Assembly (NCBI GenBank): GCA_008692225.1
Contig: VICG01000006.1
Location: 160,001-224,000, forward strand
Direction of reading: 5' to 3'
DNA length: 64,000 nucleotides
DNA from: Monilinia fructicola
Lineage: Eukaryota > Ascomycota > Leotiomycetes > Helotiales > Sclerotiniaceae
Below, one piece after another: positions 11,284 through 24,242 of the stretch (positions are counted from its first letter, which is position 1; each line of letters starts with the position of its first letter). The notes beneath the pieces are model-generated. The model ran no database searches. It saw only the letters and a list, made by a program, of their open reading frames with translations, and was not told where the DNA came from. A program made the position numbers and the translations under genes.

Positions 11284-13405
11284 ATGAGACAAACTATAAT
11301 ATGGAATCGCAAGTCCTTCATACCTTGTCGTCGATATGGTACAAGTACGATCACGATTCAACCACCAATCGTTAAAATAGATAACGGCACATTCTACCGT
11401 CATCATCCTAACTCTCATCATATCGCCGGTCACCCGAATCCAGCTTTATTTGAAAATCTAAAGTTTGAAATACCTTCGTTTTCAGAAAGGGAGAAACATT
11501 GGGCCATATTGGGAGCTTCATCTTCTGGAAAAAACTACACTCTTACAGATTTTAAGAGGGGGTCTTTTATGTATTCCTCCTTCTGCGCGATCCTATCCAT
11601 ACTTGAGTAGCGATGCTATTGCGACGAAAGGTTCCAAATCAAAAACTCCGAGCAAGGCAATTAGATATGTGGGATTTGATGGGGAACAGGGTTTGGGGAA
11701 ACAAGCTCCGAAAAGTGCATATTTGAGTGCAAGATATGAATCGAGAAGAGAAAATACAGATTTTAGTGTATGGGATTATTTACAAGGAAACACGGAACTC
11801 AATCCATCGACGAAGATAGATAATGGCAGGTTAGATAATGAGACACTCGCACGTGTTATCAAGGATTTGAGATTGGAAGAGTTATTGAACATGCCGGTGT
11901 CGAATTTGAGTAACGGACAAACGAGACGATCGAGAATTGCAAGAGCATTGTTGGAGAACCCAGAGGTTTTATTATTGGATGAACCTTTTATGGGATTGGA
12001 TCCTCCTACTTTGTTAACGTTGAGTCCAATGTTGCATGGATTGGCTAGGGCTAATACCCCCAGACTTGTATTGGCTTTGAGACCTCAGGATCCTATACCA
12101 CATTGGATCACGGACTTGGTATATCTGAAAGGAAATTGTGAAGTTGCCTTTTTGGGACCCAAAGATGATGTTCTGGATCAATTGAGAGATCATCTTCATA
12201 AAACTAAAAATGGGAAGGATGATTTGAATCTTCATTTGACTCCGTCATCTTTGAAGGAGATTGGTCGAAAGTTAACCTTGGATGGGATTGAACAACCTAA
12301 ATATGAACAAAGTGTGGCTACAAGCAGTAATCTCAAGGTGCCGAAGCAGGAAAGTTCTAAGTATACAGGTCCAGTGAGTCGAGATGGTTACCCGATGAAT
12401 GATGTTCAATCATTAGAGAAGGGCGAAGTACTTATTGAGATGGAAGGTGCTAGAGTAAATTATGGAAATAAATCTGTGCTTGGGAATTGGACTGAAAAGG
12501 TAAATGGTGTTGAAAGACATGGTTTATGGTGGAGTGTGAAACGAGGTGAAAGATGGGGTATTTTTGGCCCAAATGGTTCGGGAAAGACAACTCTTCTATC
12601 TCTAATCTGTTCCGACCATCCTCAAACTTATTCTCTTCCCATTCGTCTGTTTGGCAGGTCCAGATTACCGGAACCTGGAAAGCCTGGCATATCTATCTTT
12701 GATCTTCAGTCAAGGATAGGTCACTCAAGTCCTGAGATTCACAATCATATTCCTCGCAACTTGACTCTGAGAAAGGTTCTCGCCAATGCATGGGCAGATA
12801 CATTCATGGGTGTACCAAAATTAAATGATGATGCGAATGAACGCATAGATGCAGCTTTGAGATGGTTCGAACAAGATTTGAGATTAGGAGGAATTCCTGA
12901 TCAAAGTTCTCATAACGAATCTCCCACATGGGCTGATGATATTCTTTTCCGGGAAATGCCATTCTCGTCTCAGAGAGTAGCTCTCTTCCTCCGCGCCATA
13001 ATAAAAACACCGGATCTCATCATTCTCGACGAGGCATTTAGTGGTATGGATGATGGTATACGAGATCGATGTCTTCTCTTCCTTGCTCATGGCGAAGAAA
13101 AACAATTCTCTCATGTTCATGGAGAGACCCGTATTGATGAATTGCCATCGAAACCTATTGGACTACAAATTGTTGAATCAAATATCTCGAAGGAAGGGAG
13201 ACTTAAAATCAAGGGTTTGAATAAAGATCAAGCGCTTCTTTGTATCAGTCATGTGAGGGAAGAGATTCCGGGGAGTGTGAGGGAGTGGATTTGTTTGCCA
13301 GAGGCGAATACGGGGGAGAAGGCGAGGTTTGGGAGGTTGGAGGGACCCATTGAGGGCGACTGGGGGAGGTGGAATGGGATTTGGGGGGTTGGGGGTGGGA
13401 AGTAG
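11284..13405 (+). CDS. Soluble tandem ABC ATPase (ModF/YDR061W-like), one frameshift
   Basis: About 706 aa with no intron. Two ABC cassettes and no membrane segments, as in yeast YDR061W and bacterial ModF. Cassette 1 has Walker A GASSSGKTT, signature LSNGQTRRSRIARALL and Walker B VLLLDEP. Cassette 2 has Walker A GPNGSGKTTLLSL, a degenerate signature (PFSSQRVALFLRAI) and Walker B LIILDEAFSGMD, with an H-loop-like CISHV near the end. The first ~20 residues (Arg-rich, no acidic residues) resemble a mitochondrial presequence. The frame breaks inside Walker A1: an A6 run at 11529-11534 should be A5 to read SGKTTLLQILRGG. The break looks like a homopolymer error because everything downstream is intact. 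Substrate is unknown; such proteins are thought to act as ATP-driven regulators rather than transporters. A gene finder ignoring the shift would start wrongly at 11465. Confidence 0.8.
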
Positions 13406-14343
13406 GCGGTTGAGTGGTTGATGAGAAGGGGAGATATGGGGATTGAGCTCGGGAATAAGAAGTCTCATTACATCGTGGACTCATATCAAGTGATACCAGT
13501 ATTTGTTCAATCATTTGATTCTTGAAATTCCCTTCTGATAAACCAGTCACATTGCCTAGAAGCTTACCGTTCTAATCCATCGGATATATCAACGGACTCA
13601 TACTCGTGCATATACAAAACCTCCTTACAAGTAGCATAGGGATGAAGCTGCTGATATATGATTCAAATAGAGTCATGGATGAACAATAACTACCTTGAGA
13701 TCTTCATGACTGACTAACTGCCTACCTATCTACTAGTATAAATAGTCTCTTGTATCTTTATGAAATCGGGAAACGGGGTTATGTGATATGAATTTTTGGA
13801 ATTGTGGGGAAAGGGGGAGGGGGTGGGATTCATGGGGTTTGATCTAACGGGACGGAATTATATGTGATTGGGTGGATTAGATCGTAGATGGTTGGTCTTA
13901 GGTTTGAGCTGTTTGTAGGTTTTTCATGCGTTTAAGCTAGTTTTATGTCTTTGGGTTTTGTTTCGGGGTCTGGAGTTTTTTCGTTGGTGGATTTGAGATG
14001 GGGGATTGTTTGGAAGATGGTATATATGAAAGAGGTTCAAACGGAAATTGTTAGGATTTGAAGTTAGAAGTTAGAAGTTGGAAGTTGGAAGCTGGAAGCT
14101 GGAAGCTAGAGGCTTGAATATAGAATATATTGATAAATGCTAGGTATGTCCTCATGTTACATGTATTTCTTCAAATTTTCAGACGAGCTAGAGAAAAAAA
14201 TAAGACACTCATAAAAATTCTTGGTTGGTTTAATGGCTAATGGAACAATGAATGTAATTTCAAACATGCAGAGAAATAATGAAATGACTCTTAGAGTCCC
14301 TTTTATCAAATATTGCACCCCTCCTAAATATATACGTATATGC
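13406..14343. other. Intergenic between convergent genes
   Basis: No gene seen. A seven-base tandem repeat (GAAGTTA/GAAGTTG/GAAGCTG) occupies about 14059-14112. TG-rich stretches lie at 13780-13990. Confidence 0.65.
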
Positions 14344-15043
14344 CTAGTACATCCCACGAAGCGCCATCCAATGATCGAAATCATCAGGCCATTCTTGATG
14401 CATTCTCAACCAGTGATTATTCTGCCCTCTCAAATGATACCAACCAATGTTATGATTTTCTCCTATCCGATGTGCTCCTTGCCAGAAACTATCATATTCT
14501 TGTCTGAATCTCTGCATCATTTATTAGCAACCAAAACACCCGAGATATAAGAGACGACCTACCTTGGGACCGTTATGGTTCCAATCTTTTATCTTGGAAG
14601 GATCAATTGGATGACCTTGATGATAAGCACGATAGATTTTGTGCAGTTCATCCTTAGTTAGCCGTGGGTACTCTCCTGGATTATCTTCAACACCATAACC
14701 ATTCCAATCCTGCTCTTGTTCCCACTCTACATATTTCCTTGTGTGAGGATCATATCTTTTAAAACCTCTCGAACATGGTCCTTTTACTTCGTGAACATGC
14801 TTGTATTCATCATGGTAGGAGTCCCTGTTGAATAGTTAGCTATATCAAACAGCGGTAAAAACTTAAGAAATCTTACCAATTTTGCCAGCGATCGGGACGA
14901 ATTCTACTTCCTTGTTTCCCAACAAAAATATCTGGCCCGCGGTTGGTTACGATATTATTCAATCGTCCCCAGAATCCACGGTGCTCACGACCTTTGGGCC
15001 CATCTTTTGGCCAGATGAATTGCAAGTTCTTTTTGTTTGGCAT
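14344..15043 (-). CDS. Unknown Trp/His-rich protein, three exons
   Basis: 198 aa from exons 15043-14877, 14824-14563 and 14511-14344; introns of 52 and 51 nt with GTAAGA...CAACAG and GTAGGT...ATGCAG borders and matching phases. I do not recognise the family. It is very rich in Trp, His, Tyr and Arg, with repeated aromatic motifs (IWPKDGP, RFRQEYDSFWQG, GWYHLRGQNNHWLRMH, EWPDDFDHWMALRG). No signal peptide or membrane segment is evident. The first ATG in frame is used; an upstream exon cannot be excluded. Consistent splicing and codon use support a real gene. Confidence 0.6.
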
Positions 15044-16533
15044 ATCGAATAAAAGAGTGGTTTCCAAGGTACATAATCACCAAGTCCATGTAAGAAGAAC
15101 AAAGGAAATTTCAGAATATCATTACTTTATGACTACATATAGTGCTGGCTTCAGACCAGTTTGATGAAGCAAGATCATCAAAGCTTGCATGTAACACTGC
15201 TGGCAACTTCATGAGGCTCGCTTGACCACTATAGCAGAGCAGACAATTTTAATAAATCTGCCAACAATCCTAGGAGTCATACTTGGTGATATTCAACACA
15301 AAGACATCTCATGTTGTTGCTTGCGCTGCAAACAATATATATAGAATAGCAATCGTAGAAACGATAACGATTGTAATGGTTGCACTTGCACAACTGCTGA
15401 GACAGATGGAGAACAGCAGATCCCATGCTTTCATTACTGGCAAGCAGCAAACCTCTGGTATATATGTCGTCCTGTCACACTCTTCGCATGCAATATGAGT
15501 AATGTCAACGTGCCATATTGTACCGCTTTGTACCACTTTGTGTACGATATCAGACGTTTGATGAAGTTCAAGACATCATGGCAGGCAAGTAATGATAACC
15601 AAGATCAATAAGTCCAAAGAGAATCTGACTCTGGGAAAGATCAAGGTTTGATCAAAGCACGTGAGAAATTGAAGGGCTGAGAAAATTGTGGGGGATTTGA
15701 TGGTCCGAGCAGGACGCGGTTGGGTAGCGTCGGCCATATATCGCGTCTACCTTTCAAAGGACCAGAAACTTTGAATCAAAGTAAACACAATAACCAGCAA
15801 CGTATATTCACCAGAATCCTACATTTATACGGAGCAATCGAGTCCAATCATCCTGGAGGATCTGGATGGAGAATTTGGGGAGGAAGATTTTGAGGAAATA
15901 ATCGATTTCGGATTTTATATCAACCTGTATAGGAGTTGGGACAGCGAGGGCCCTTTCTGCGCGTCGAGTCTCGAACGATCTGCGATATCCACCCTTTGCA
16001 AAGAGAAAAAATTGCTCCAAGGACCAACTGATTTCTAGCACAATCAACTTGAATGCTCTGCCAAAGTGCCAATAGCAATTGTATAGGTAGAGAATTCCCT
16101 TCTCTCTGCAACCCATCCGCCATTTGCGAAGATAGCGGAGTCTCGGAATTAGATAATTATTGGGAGTCATTGGCGCTAAACAAGGGAATTGCTTGGATCA
16201 TTTGCATTTCTGGAGAGTTTTGGGGCATTTCAGTTCTCATAGCAGTGGGAGGTTGCAGCATTTATCATCAACACCTGCGGGAATTTTGGAATTTCGGAAA
16301 ACAGAACGATTAGGCCACGCAGCCCAACTTATAATCGTCCGTGGAGGTGGTGGCATTTCCGAAATGACCTGAGCTATAAATAGTCATTCAGACACTGTCC
16401 TGATCGCATATTCAACAAGCGTAAGGCACTGGCCCTTGGACACCAGATCCGGATTTGGGAACGGGGTCATTTGGGTGTTCTCAACAGACAGGAAGAAGCA
16501 AAATCGTGCTGCTCGGGTCACAATATCGCCACG
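15044..16533. other. Divergent intergenic region, no gene seen
   Basis: Lies between the 5' ends of the Trp/His-rich gene and the sirtuin, so probably holds both promoters. Short frames on both strands have no recognisable protein features. A CTATAAATAG box at about 16373-16382 precedes the sirtuin start by about 155 bases and could be its TATA element. Confidence 0.5.
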
Positions 16534-19500
16534 ATGCCCACAATTAATGTTGTACCGAACTCTACCACAGAACTACAGCAAATTGCAGATATTCTCGCCA
16601 AATCAAGGAAAGTTGTGGTAGTAACGGGAGCTGGCATAAGTACAAATTGTGGGATACCTGTAAGTTGATGAGATTCACTCTTTGCTCATTGGTCAAGGGC
16701 TAACTCAGAACCATAGGATTTCCGCTCTGAACATGGTCTTTATTCTATGATCCAGGCTCAGTACGACGCTGCACTCGAAAACCCACCTTGGGAAATGAAC
16801 GATTATGATATTGATGATCGACCAAAGAAGAAGAGGCGTGTCACAGAGCGCTATTACTACGAACTTGTGACAGCTGATGGCGTGAGGGTAGAATTACCCC
16901 CTGAAGAAACTTCTGAATTGCCTTCTGAGCAGCCCTCCCAACGGTGCTCTCGGCTAGCTTCCAAAGAACCTTCAATACAAGTACAAGCACCCCCTCCTGC
17001 TTCATCTCGAAGAAGTTCTCGTAGGCATGTTTTTTTCGGCACAGGACAATACCAAGAATGAATTTGCAAATCCGAACTTGAAAGGACAAAATCCTCAGAC
17101 CGAGCACGATTCGCCAATTCAGGATGATTCTGTCAGTGGATCTCCAAGAATACATTCCAAGGGTCAATTTTCACGAGCTCGGAATACATCCTCAGTACCG
17201 AGTGATCCTATCAACAAGGCACCTAAACCACCTTCCATGAGTCAGGTTACTCGAGCTCGGAAGGTTTCTTTGGCACAGGTTGAGCCTAAGAACGAGTCGC
17301 CAAAGTCTAGCTGGAAGAGTCCGCTTGCTCGAACTCGGCCTACTCGTGCTTGTGATCGCTGTCGAGCTCGAAAGATAAAATGTGGTGAGGTACGACCATG
17401 TTGTGAACCATGCTCCAAAGCTGGATCCGAATGCATCACGACGGAGAATCCTAAAAGACGAGAATCCCGTAATGGGAACATCAAGCCCCAAGAAGAAATT
17501 ACTCCTTCATTGGAGATGGATATTGATTCGGAGAGTTTTAACGTGGAGGAAAAAGCATCACAACAATTATTGCAAGAGTCTAGTGAATATTCTTCTCGAA
17601 ACTCATCCGAAAATTCTCGGTTGCCTGAGGACGTGGATGCTGAGGACGTGGATGCAGTGAACAGTAAAGAAAAACGCGCTCGACGCTCAGTCAGAAATAT
17701 CTCTCCCTTACCTCTGACAAGCGAAGAAACATCTATTCCAACAAGAATTCGTTCTGATTCTTCTCTATCAAATTCACTTCGACGTGAGAGTAGCATTCGA
17801 TCGACAATTCAAGCCTCGAACACCAACCCGCAGTCTACCTCCAAACCGCGGAATCCAAATCAGAAATCCTCATCACAGATATCTTCTTCCTCGAAGTCAA
17901 TCATCAAAAGCAGATCTTCTTCACGCCAGTCAACTAGATCACGAGCTGATAGTTTATTATCACAGCCTGAACAACAGTCCTCACTCCTTGGAACATCTTC
18001 TCAAGGAAACACCCCAACATTCGAACTTAGCAACAGTAAACTCTCCTCCACAACCAATACCGAAAACGCGTCTATAGATAGTAGCGCTACACCTTCAATC
18101 TCATCAAGCGATTGCAGCAGTGTCAATAAACGCAATTTCTTGAGCGAAGTTAGTTCAATCACGACAGCTTCTGAATCTGAAGAGCCCTCAACGCAATCAT
18201 CTCAATCTTCTTCTTCACGTACATTACCCAATCTCAAAGGAAAAGATCTATTTGACTCGGTCATTTGGTCCGATCCTTTCTCAACCTCCATATTTTATAT
18301 GTTCATCTCCAATTTTCGTCGCAGAATTAACAATAATGTCAAGTCTACCACCACCACTCACAAATTTATCCGTGCTCTCAGAGACAACGGTCGCCTCGTC
18401 CGGAACTACACACAAAATATTGACTGTCTCGAGGAACGTGAAGGTCTCACTACTGACCTCGAGCTTGGGGCGGGCGATCGTACGCGTTTTCAGACCAAAG
18501 TACAAGGCAAATCTGTCCCATCTGGAGGAGAAGGACGAGGAGGAAAGGAAACCCCTCTTGGAACTGGAGTAGAGTGTGTTTTATTACACGGTTCACTCCG
18601 TCAATTGCGCTGCGGGGTTTGTTCAAAACTTACTAGTTGGGATGAAGACGATAGAGAAAATACCACAATGGCTGGATCGGCTCCCGACTGTCCTTCGTGT
18701 ATTTCAAGTTCCCTGTCGCGCCAGGATAAGGGTCGGAGAGGATTAGCTGTTGGCAGGCTTAGACCTGATATCGTTCTTTATGGAGAAGAGCATCCACACG
18801 CAAATCTGGTGGGACCGTTAATCATTCACGACTTGAAACTGGGTCCAGATGTCCTTCTAATTCTTGGTACTAGTTTAAGAGTTCACGGTCTCAAGATCAT
18901 GGTCAAAGAATTTGCACAGGCTGTGCATGCAAGAGGAGGAAGTGTGATCTTCGTCAACCAAACAAAGCCTCCAGAGAGCCAATGGGGTGATGTAATCGAT
19001 TACTGGGTCGAATGGGATTGTGATGCCTGGGTTTTGGACCTAAAGAACCGACGAAGCGACATCTGGCAGCCATATTCGAACGTTACACAGACCGTTGCCA
19101 ACAAAGATCCACCTCCGTCAAAGCAACGCAACCCGTCTGAGAAAATACCAGCATATCGGCCACAGTGTAAAAGAGACGACAAGACTAATGCAGTCCATTT
19201 CACTTTCAAGATACTCGACGATCTTCGAAAGCTCAAGGATAACGAAGGAAATGGATCAGCACGACCTATTTATTGGCAACCTTTCGACCGCAAAGCCTTC
19301 AGAGCTTCTACAGGACAAATACAAGAGCAGAACATGACGAAGAAGTCTCGACCATCTATACTGCCCATCAGGAAATCTCGCAAATCATTCCCAACTTCCT
19401 CAAGTATCAAACCAGCGACTGCTGCCACGCACAGCAAACCCGAGAAAGGCGAACCTATTCCTGAGAATGCTCCTCCAGCTATTGACAATACCCTCTCAAT

Positions 19501-20047
19501 CGAACCACCCCGCAGTGGTGCCTGGCTCGGGGATCGAATTCTCAAGAAGGTCCGCAGACTCACCAACAATACTCTCCCAGAGAGCTTTTTTGATGATCTC
19601 CGAGCCAGGATGTCTTTGGAACGATTAGCTGAGACTGTGCCCGGGAATAGCATCGGATATAAGAGATCATTTGGAGATGTCGGTATAGAGGGTGGCCTCG
19701 AGGTGATTGGTCTACCCAATATGAGGGGCCTGATGGATTCTAAGATCAGTATCAAAGGAATGAGCTTGGCTAGTTTACCTCCGACTGGCTCTCCAGAATC
19801 AGGGAGAAAAGATCAGGGGAAGGGGAAGATGGTGAAGAAAGGAGAGAGGGCTAGTTCACCTCTGGACCAGAGTACAATTGTTGTGCAAGCGAAGCCAGTG
19901 ATGAAACATCCCTATGGGACTAGGAGTAAGCGGACAAATCAGATTGAAGGCGAGGAGAATGGAGATGGTAATGGGGGTGAAGGAGATACTATTGTAGTCA
20001 GGGGGAGAGACAGAATGAGGATTGGGGCAGTCTGTAATGATAGATAA
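16534..20047 (+). CDS. Hst3/Hst4-type sirtuin with embedded Zn2Cys6 zinc cluster, one frameshift
   Basis: About 1,151 aa. Exon 1 16534-16659, intron 16660-16716 (57 nt), exon 2 to the stop. NAD-binding motif TGAGIS is at residues 31-36 and DFRSEHGLYS at 43-52. The catalytic fold is then interrupted by about 490 residues before resuming at GKDLFD (about 550), followed by TQNIDCLE, the catalytic HGS (His about 666), zinc ligands CGVC...CPSC, GTSLRVHG and VNQT. These features are those of class-I Hst3/Hst4 NAD-dependent histone deacetylases (H3K56ac in yeast). The insertion carries an SV40-like nuclear signal (PKKKRRV), Ser-rich disorder and, at residues 254-281, a perfect C-x2-C-x6-C-x6-C-x2-C-x6-C cluster in a basic context (RACDRCRARKIKC), i.e. 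a GAL4-type DNA-binding domain. A T7 run at 17030-17036 must be T6 to keep the frame. The C-terminal ~300 residues are basic and disordered. Confidence 0.85.
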
Positions 20048-21679
20048 TGACTGGGTGCTATTCTGTGCGTGCTATGCTATGCTGGAATTGGTAGGATTGC
20101 TAGACTGGCTAGGTAGACTGTTTGCTTGTTTTATATAATGTAGAATATGATACCATGAATCAAATACTGTTTATCCGAGAGAAAAGACGAAAGCAGACGC
20201 CCTTTCATAGCAGTCCGGCTTTGATATCACCATGTCTTCCTACATGCGTTGACAAAGAATAACATTTGGTCCGTCTCAAACACAGATAGATAGACAGATA
20301 TCTATTGAAATGGCCCAGAAAATATCCACCAAATCTCCCATCTCATCTCATCATACATTAATAATAGAGAACTTCCACAGCCAGACAGATACCCTTGATA
20401 GGGGTAGATCTCTCCAACGCATCATTTATCTCTAGGTGCTTTATAGTTTACCTCACACACGTCTTTCCATCCCATCATACTCGGGTGTATATATAATCAC
20501 CCGTTTCATGCTAGTAGGAAAGTATAAGTATGTTGTTCTCTGGCAAAGTCGTGGAATACCTACTTATTTACCTACCCACCTACCTACCCACCTACTTAGT
20601 GTGGTTGATGTTGATGTTGATGTCGATCGAGTGAGTGAGTGAGTGAGTGAGTGAGTGAGTGAGTGAGTAAGTGAGCATGATATTACACATGGCTGTCAAA
20701 TTCCTCAAGTCAATAGCGCGATTTTGGAAAACTGGACAGCGGGGGGGAGGGAGGAAGGAAGGGAGGGAGAAGTGAGAAAGGATTCATTGCGTTTGAGTCT
20801 TTGGGGCGGCCATGGATTGTGGATCGTGAATCGGGGGTCAATGGATGTATGGTTGGGTTGGGTTGGGTTGGGGCGGGGTGAGATGAGATGAGAGGAGGTT
20901 TTCTTAAAAGTCGCCATGATTCCTTAGCCGATCTATCGAAATCGCTATGGTAAATGTGATGGGATGTAATGCAATGCAATATGATATGATATGATATCCC
21001 GGAATCAAAGATCGATGCAGGGACCGGGTAGTTGGTAGTTGGTACTGGGATCATGAATCAATGCCCCGTCCCATCGTGGGGTAATCGCCATGGGAATATT
21101 GATGCATGGCGGGACACGCGACATCGAGTAATTAGGGCGGGGGTTGAGGATGAGCGTGGGAATTTGGGTTGGGCTTTTTGTGGGGTGATGGGTTGGTGTT
21201 TTGGTTTTGGGGGTATTTGGTGGAGGGTTTGGGGAGGGGTTTTGTGGGGATGTTTGGAGGTTGGGATTTGTGTTGTTCGGTGAAGTCGTGTTATCTTTGA
21301 GAGAAGGAAAGTCAGTAAATGGGAGATGATTGATGATGGATGGATCTTTGAGGAAAGGATTTTGGGGTCGAATGTGGTGTACTTGGCGCATTTGAGAGAT
21401 AAAACTCTTTCACCCTAAGATGGTTGGTAGTCGGCAAATTGGGGGATGGAGAGGGGGACTTTGATGGGTTTGATAATGGAAGGGTTGGAACTGAGCCATG
21501 GAAAATGTGATATGTAATATCTATAATGAATGATATGAATAACGAAAACCCGATGGATCAAGAAAACCAGAACATCAACTCCAATTTCAAAGGACAGAAC
21601 ATCAAATCCTTAACTCCCGCGCCTTCTCGACAACACGATCATCCCATCAAAATATGTACTCACTTACCCCAATTACGAT
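20048..21679. other. Intergenic between convergent genes, low-complexity
   Basis: No gene seen in 1.6 kb. It holds CTAC/CCAC repeats (20565-20600), (GAGT)n at 20630-20668, G-rich runs at 20738-20775, (GGGTT)n at 20850-20870, (GATGA)n at 20880-20895 and GGTTTGGGG-rich DNA at 21165-21270. Confidence 0.7.
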
Positions 21680-23212
21680 TCATACACCTAACCTACTTCT
21701 GATCCTCCTCCAGATCTCCTTCTCAAAGCCCTTGACCCAGAAACCTGTTCGTCCTAACGCATCACGATTCTCCTTAACCCTCCTCAACAAAAATTGAAGA
21801 GATTGTTGAGTTGAGCCCCAGACCATACACTTGTATGCTTTAGGTTTTAATGCTTGCGCTAGAATTGATTGCTCTAGTTCAAGTTGCGTAGGATTTCTGT
21901 AGGGTGCATCTCTAGAATCTCGAGATTCGTCGTCTCGACATAATTGCAATAATCCACAACTAATCTCGTCGGCCATCCCTTGGAGTTGTCCAAACGCCAA
22001 TTCAATCGTTGGCTCTCCCTCTCTGATCCTCTGACTTTGGATAGCGTGGGCGCGTTTGATACTCTCCTCGTTATGCGTAGCCAAAAACAGTTCTGCTCTC
22101 GGGTACCCCGTTGCGTCTCCATCAATGTCGATTCCCGGATATGATTTTCCCAGAAGGTTAGCTGCGATACTGTTATAAGCATTATGCGTATCTTGAATAT
22201 TATCATGAATCAGTTCCCTCTTCTCCGTCGCAATATATGCCCCCCTGACTAACTTGATCCCCAGAGTCCAATCCTCTGCTTGAGCGAGTTTCAAGTGATT
22301 GAGAATATTAGAAGGGGTAGCTTTTAAATATGCTTGCATGGTGGTGTATAAAAGCGCTTTGGGGCCAGTGTTATAGATTCGCATGAGATCTTTAGTCCAT
22401 TTTTCAATAGTGTGCTGGAGATCTTGTTGCTCGGCGTCAAGCCAGATGCGGGCTTTTTGAGCTTGGGCAGTACGGAGAAGAAGATGCATGGATTCTTGGA
22501 GTAAAGGTGGTGGGGGAAGATCGTTTGCGAGTGCATGGAGAGCAAGGGGGCCTGCTCCGGAGAACCTGGTTGGGATTAGTGATGCCGTTCTTATGAGCAT
22601 AGAGATGATGAGTTTAGCAGAGACCTACTTGACGGATAGAAAGTCACCAGGTTGTAGTAAAGATATTGTATTCATGAGATCATCCCTCCATTCTCTGATG
22701 GCAGATTCTCCTGCTTCCTTGGTCACGGAACTTTCACTTCCGTGTTGAGCTACTCCTCCCGTGATGTTGACTTCCCTAGCATAACCCAGAATGACACCTC
22801 TAAATCCCAAATTCTTCATATCAGCTACCCTTGCCCTCACTTGAGATGCATTTTCACCGGCGATGAAATGATCGTACATGAAGTTCTTCACTATCATGTG
22901 CAACACTGGATTTCTATCTGAATTTAACAATGCCGAATTAGAGTTTGCGAGCTTGTTCAGTAGCGGAAGGAACAGCTTGATGATTTTCGGTGAAGCTAGA
23001 ATCCAGGTAATGAAGTAGGACTTTAGAAGAAGAGGCATTGGCATTATCGATAGTGGTGGGAGCTCGGAAGTTTTACTTGTATCCGGAGTATTTTGATTGT
23101 GAGAGAAGCCATTTTGATGTGAGATATTTGGAGTTATTGATGAGCATCGCCTTCGAGATTGCAAGAGATATTTCTCCGGTGAAGGGAATCTCTGCATCCG
23201 TCGTAAGAACAT
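21680..23212 (-). CDS. PUT1: Proline dehydrogenase, mitochondrial
   Basis: 489 aa from exons 23212-22629 and 22565-21680 with a 63-nt intron (GTAGGT...ACCAG) restoring SVKFSGAGPLALHAL. PRODH hallmarks: KNFMYDHFIAGE, GYAREVN, IWLDAEQQ, LGIKLVRGAYIATEKREL, ELFLATHNEES, FGQLQGMADE and a C-terminal RRVKENRDALGR, all part of the FAD-binding TIM barrel. The N-terminus (MFLRRMQRF..., then RRRCSS) is Arg/Ser-rich without acidic residues at first, as expected for mitochondrial import. The enzyme oxidises proline to pyrroline-5-carboxylate and passes electrons to the respiratory chain. It is next to a gene for the reverse step (24243-25276), same strand. Length is normal and no frameshift is present. 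Confidence 0.92.
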
Positions 23213-24242
23213 CTTTGGGAAATCGAATGGCTCGAACTCGTCGAATGAGAAGGAAGACCAAGAGATTAGAAATCTGAAGGAAATAGACGTTGGCTTGGGA
23301 GCACCAGTGGAAGTGTTGTCTGATAATATGTCCGATTTCCATCACTTATCAACCCCGATTGTTCTATATTAAGAACAGCCACTTTGTGTATCATCGGGTG
23401 CGTATTACTCGAGTAGCATGAATTTCCACCTCGTAATTGATCCCCAACCCCGCACATCACCCTCACAATATTGCCTTATCAGGCTGGTGAACCCTTATCG
23501 TAAAGTCAAATGTGATATCTTCGTGCATTGAACCAAAATAAGAGTCTCGTTTTAACCGTGAAACTACTTCTAGAGTATAGATCGGCGGAACTGATGGCTT
23601 TGCGACTTGCCCGATTCATGTTCAACTCTGACGGTGAAGATGCCGTGCACGCGGAAGAAATGAAGCCGTCGCTATCCGCGATAAGGAGTGCCGAAGGGAA
23701 TATTTAGATGCCGCGTCTTTATGACTGTCGTAGTAGCACGAGATAAATTTCACCGAGTATCTCTGTTGGAAATTTATTCTCTTCGAATGCAAGCGAAAGT
23801 CATTCCCAGTTGTTAAAATGTTGACTAGAGGAAGAGAGAAGACGATGATGGAAGACAACCATGATCAGCGAGTGGCGGCTCGAATAGAACCCAATGTATC
23901 AACATTCTTTTTGATTTCGAATGGAAAAAATAGGTCCATTTGCGTGCGGCATTTGCCCTTTGGCCATTCATGGTGTTTCTATACGTGAGCATCACAAGAC
24001 AAATAGAAATATTCCGAAGTAAAATATTTTGGAATGGTGGAAGGATCGATGGATATCTACTCTATGGAGACAACTTTTCTAATCTATCGGAGCCGGAACT
24101 TCATCTATAGGATTATATGTCTTTTTTGGTGAAAGATCGATGTCTGGAGTATACAGACTTCTTCTCATCCAGTTCCAAATGGCGCATTGTCGAGTCAGGT
24201 GACCGAGCTTCATATCCAGTCCTGGGTAGGGCAAGAAAGAGT
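23213..24242. other. PUT1 upstream region, no gene seen
   Basis: About 1 kb between PUT1 and PRO3, same-strand genes, so PUT1 promoter plus PRO3 3' end. Open frames here lack recognisable domains. No clear PUT3-type site (CGG-N10-CCG) was identified by eye. Confidence 0.5.
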
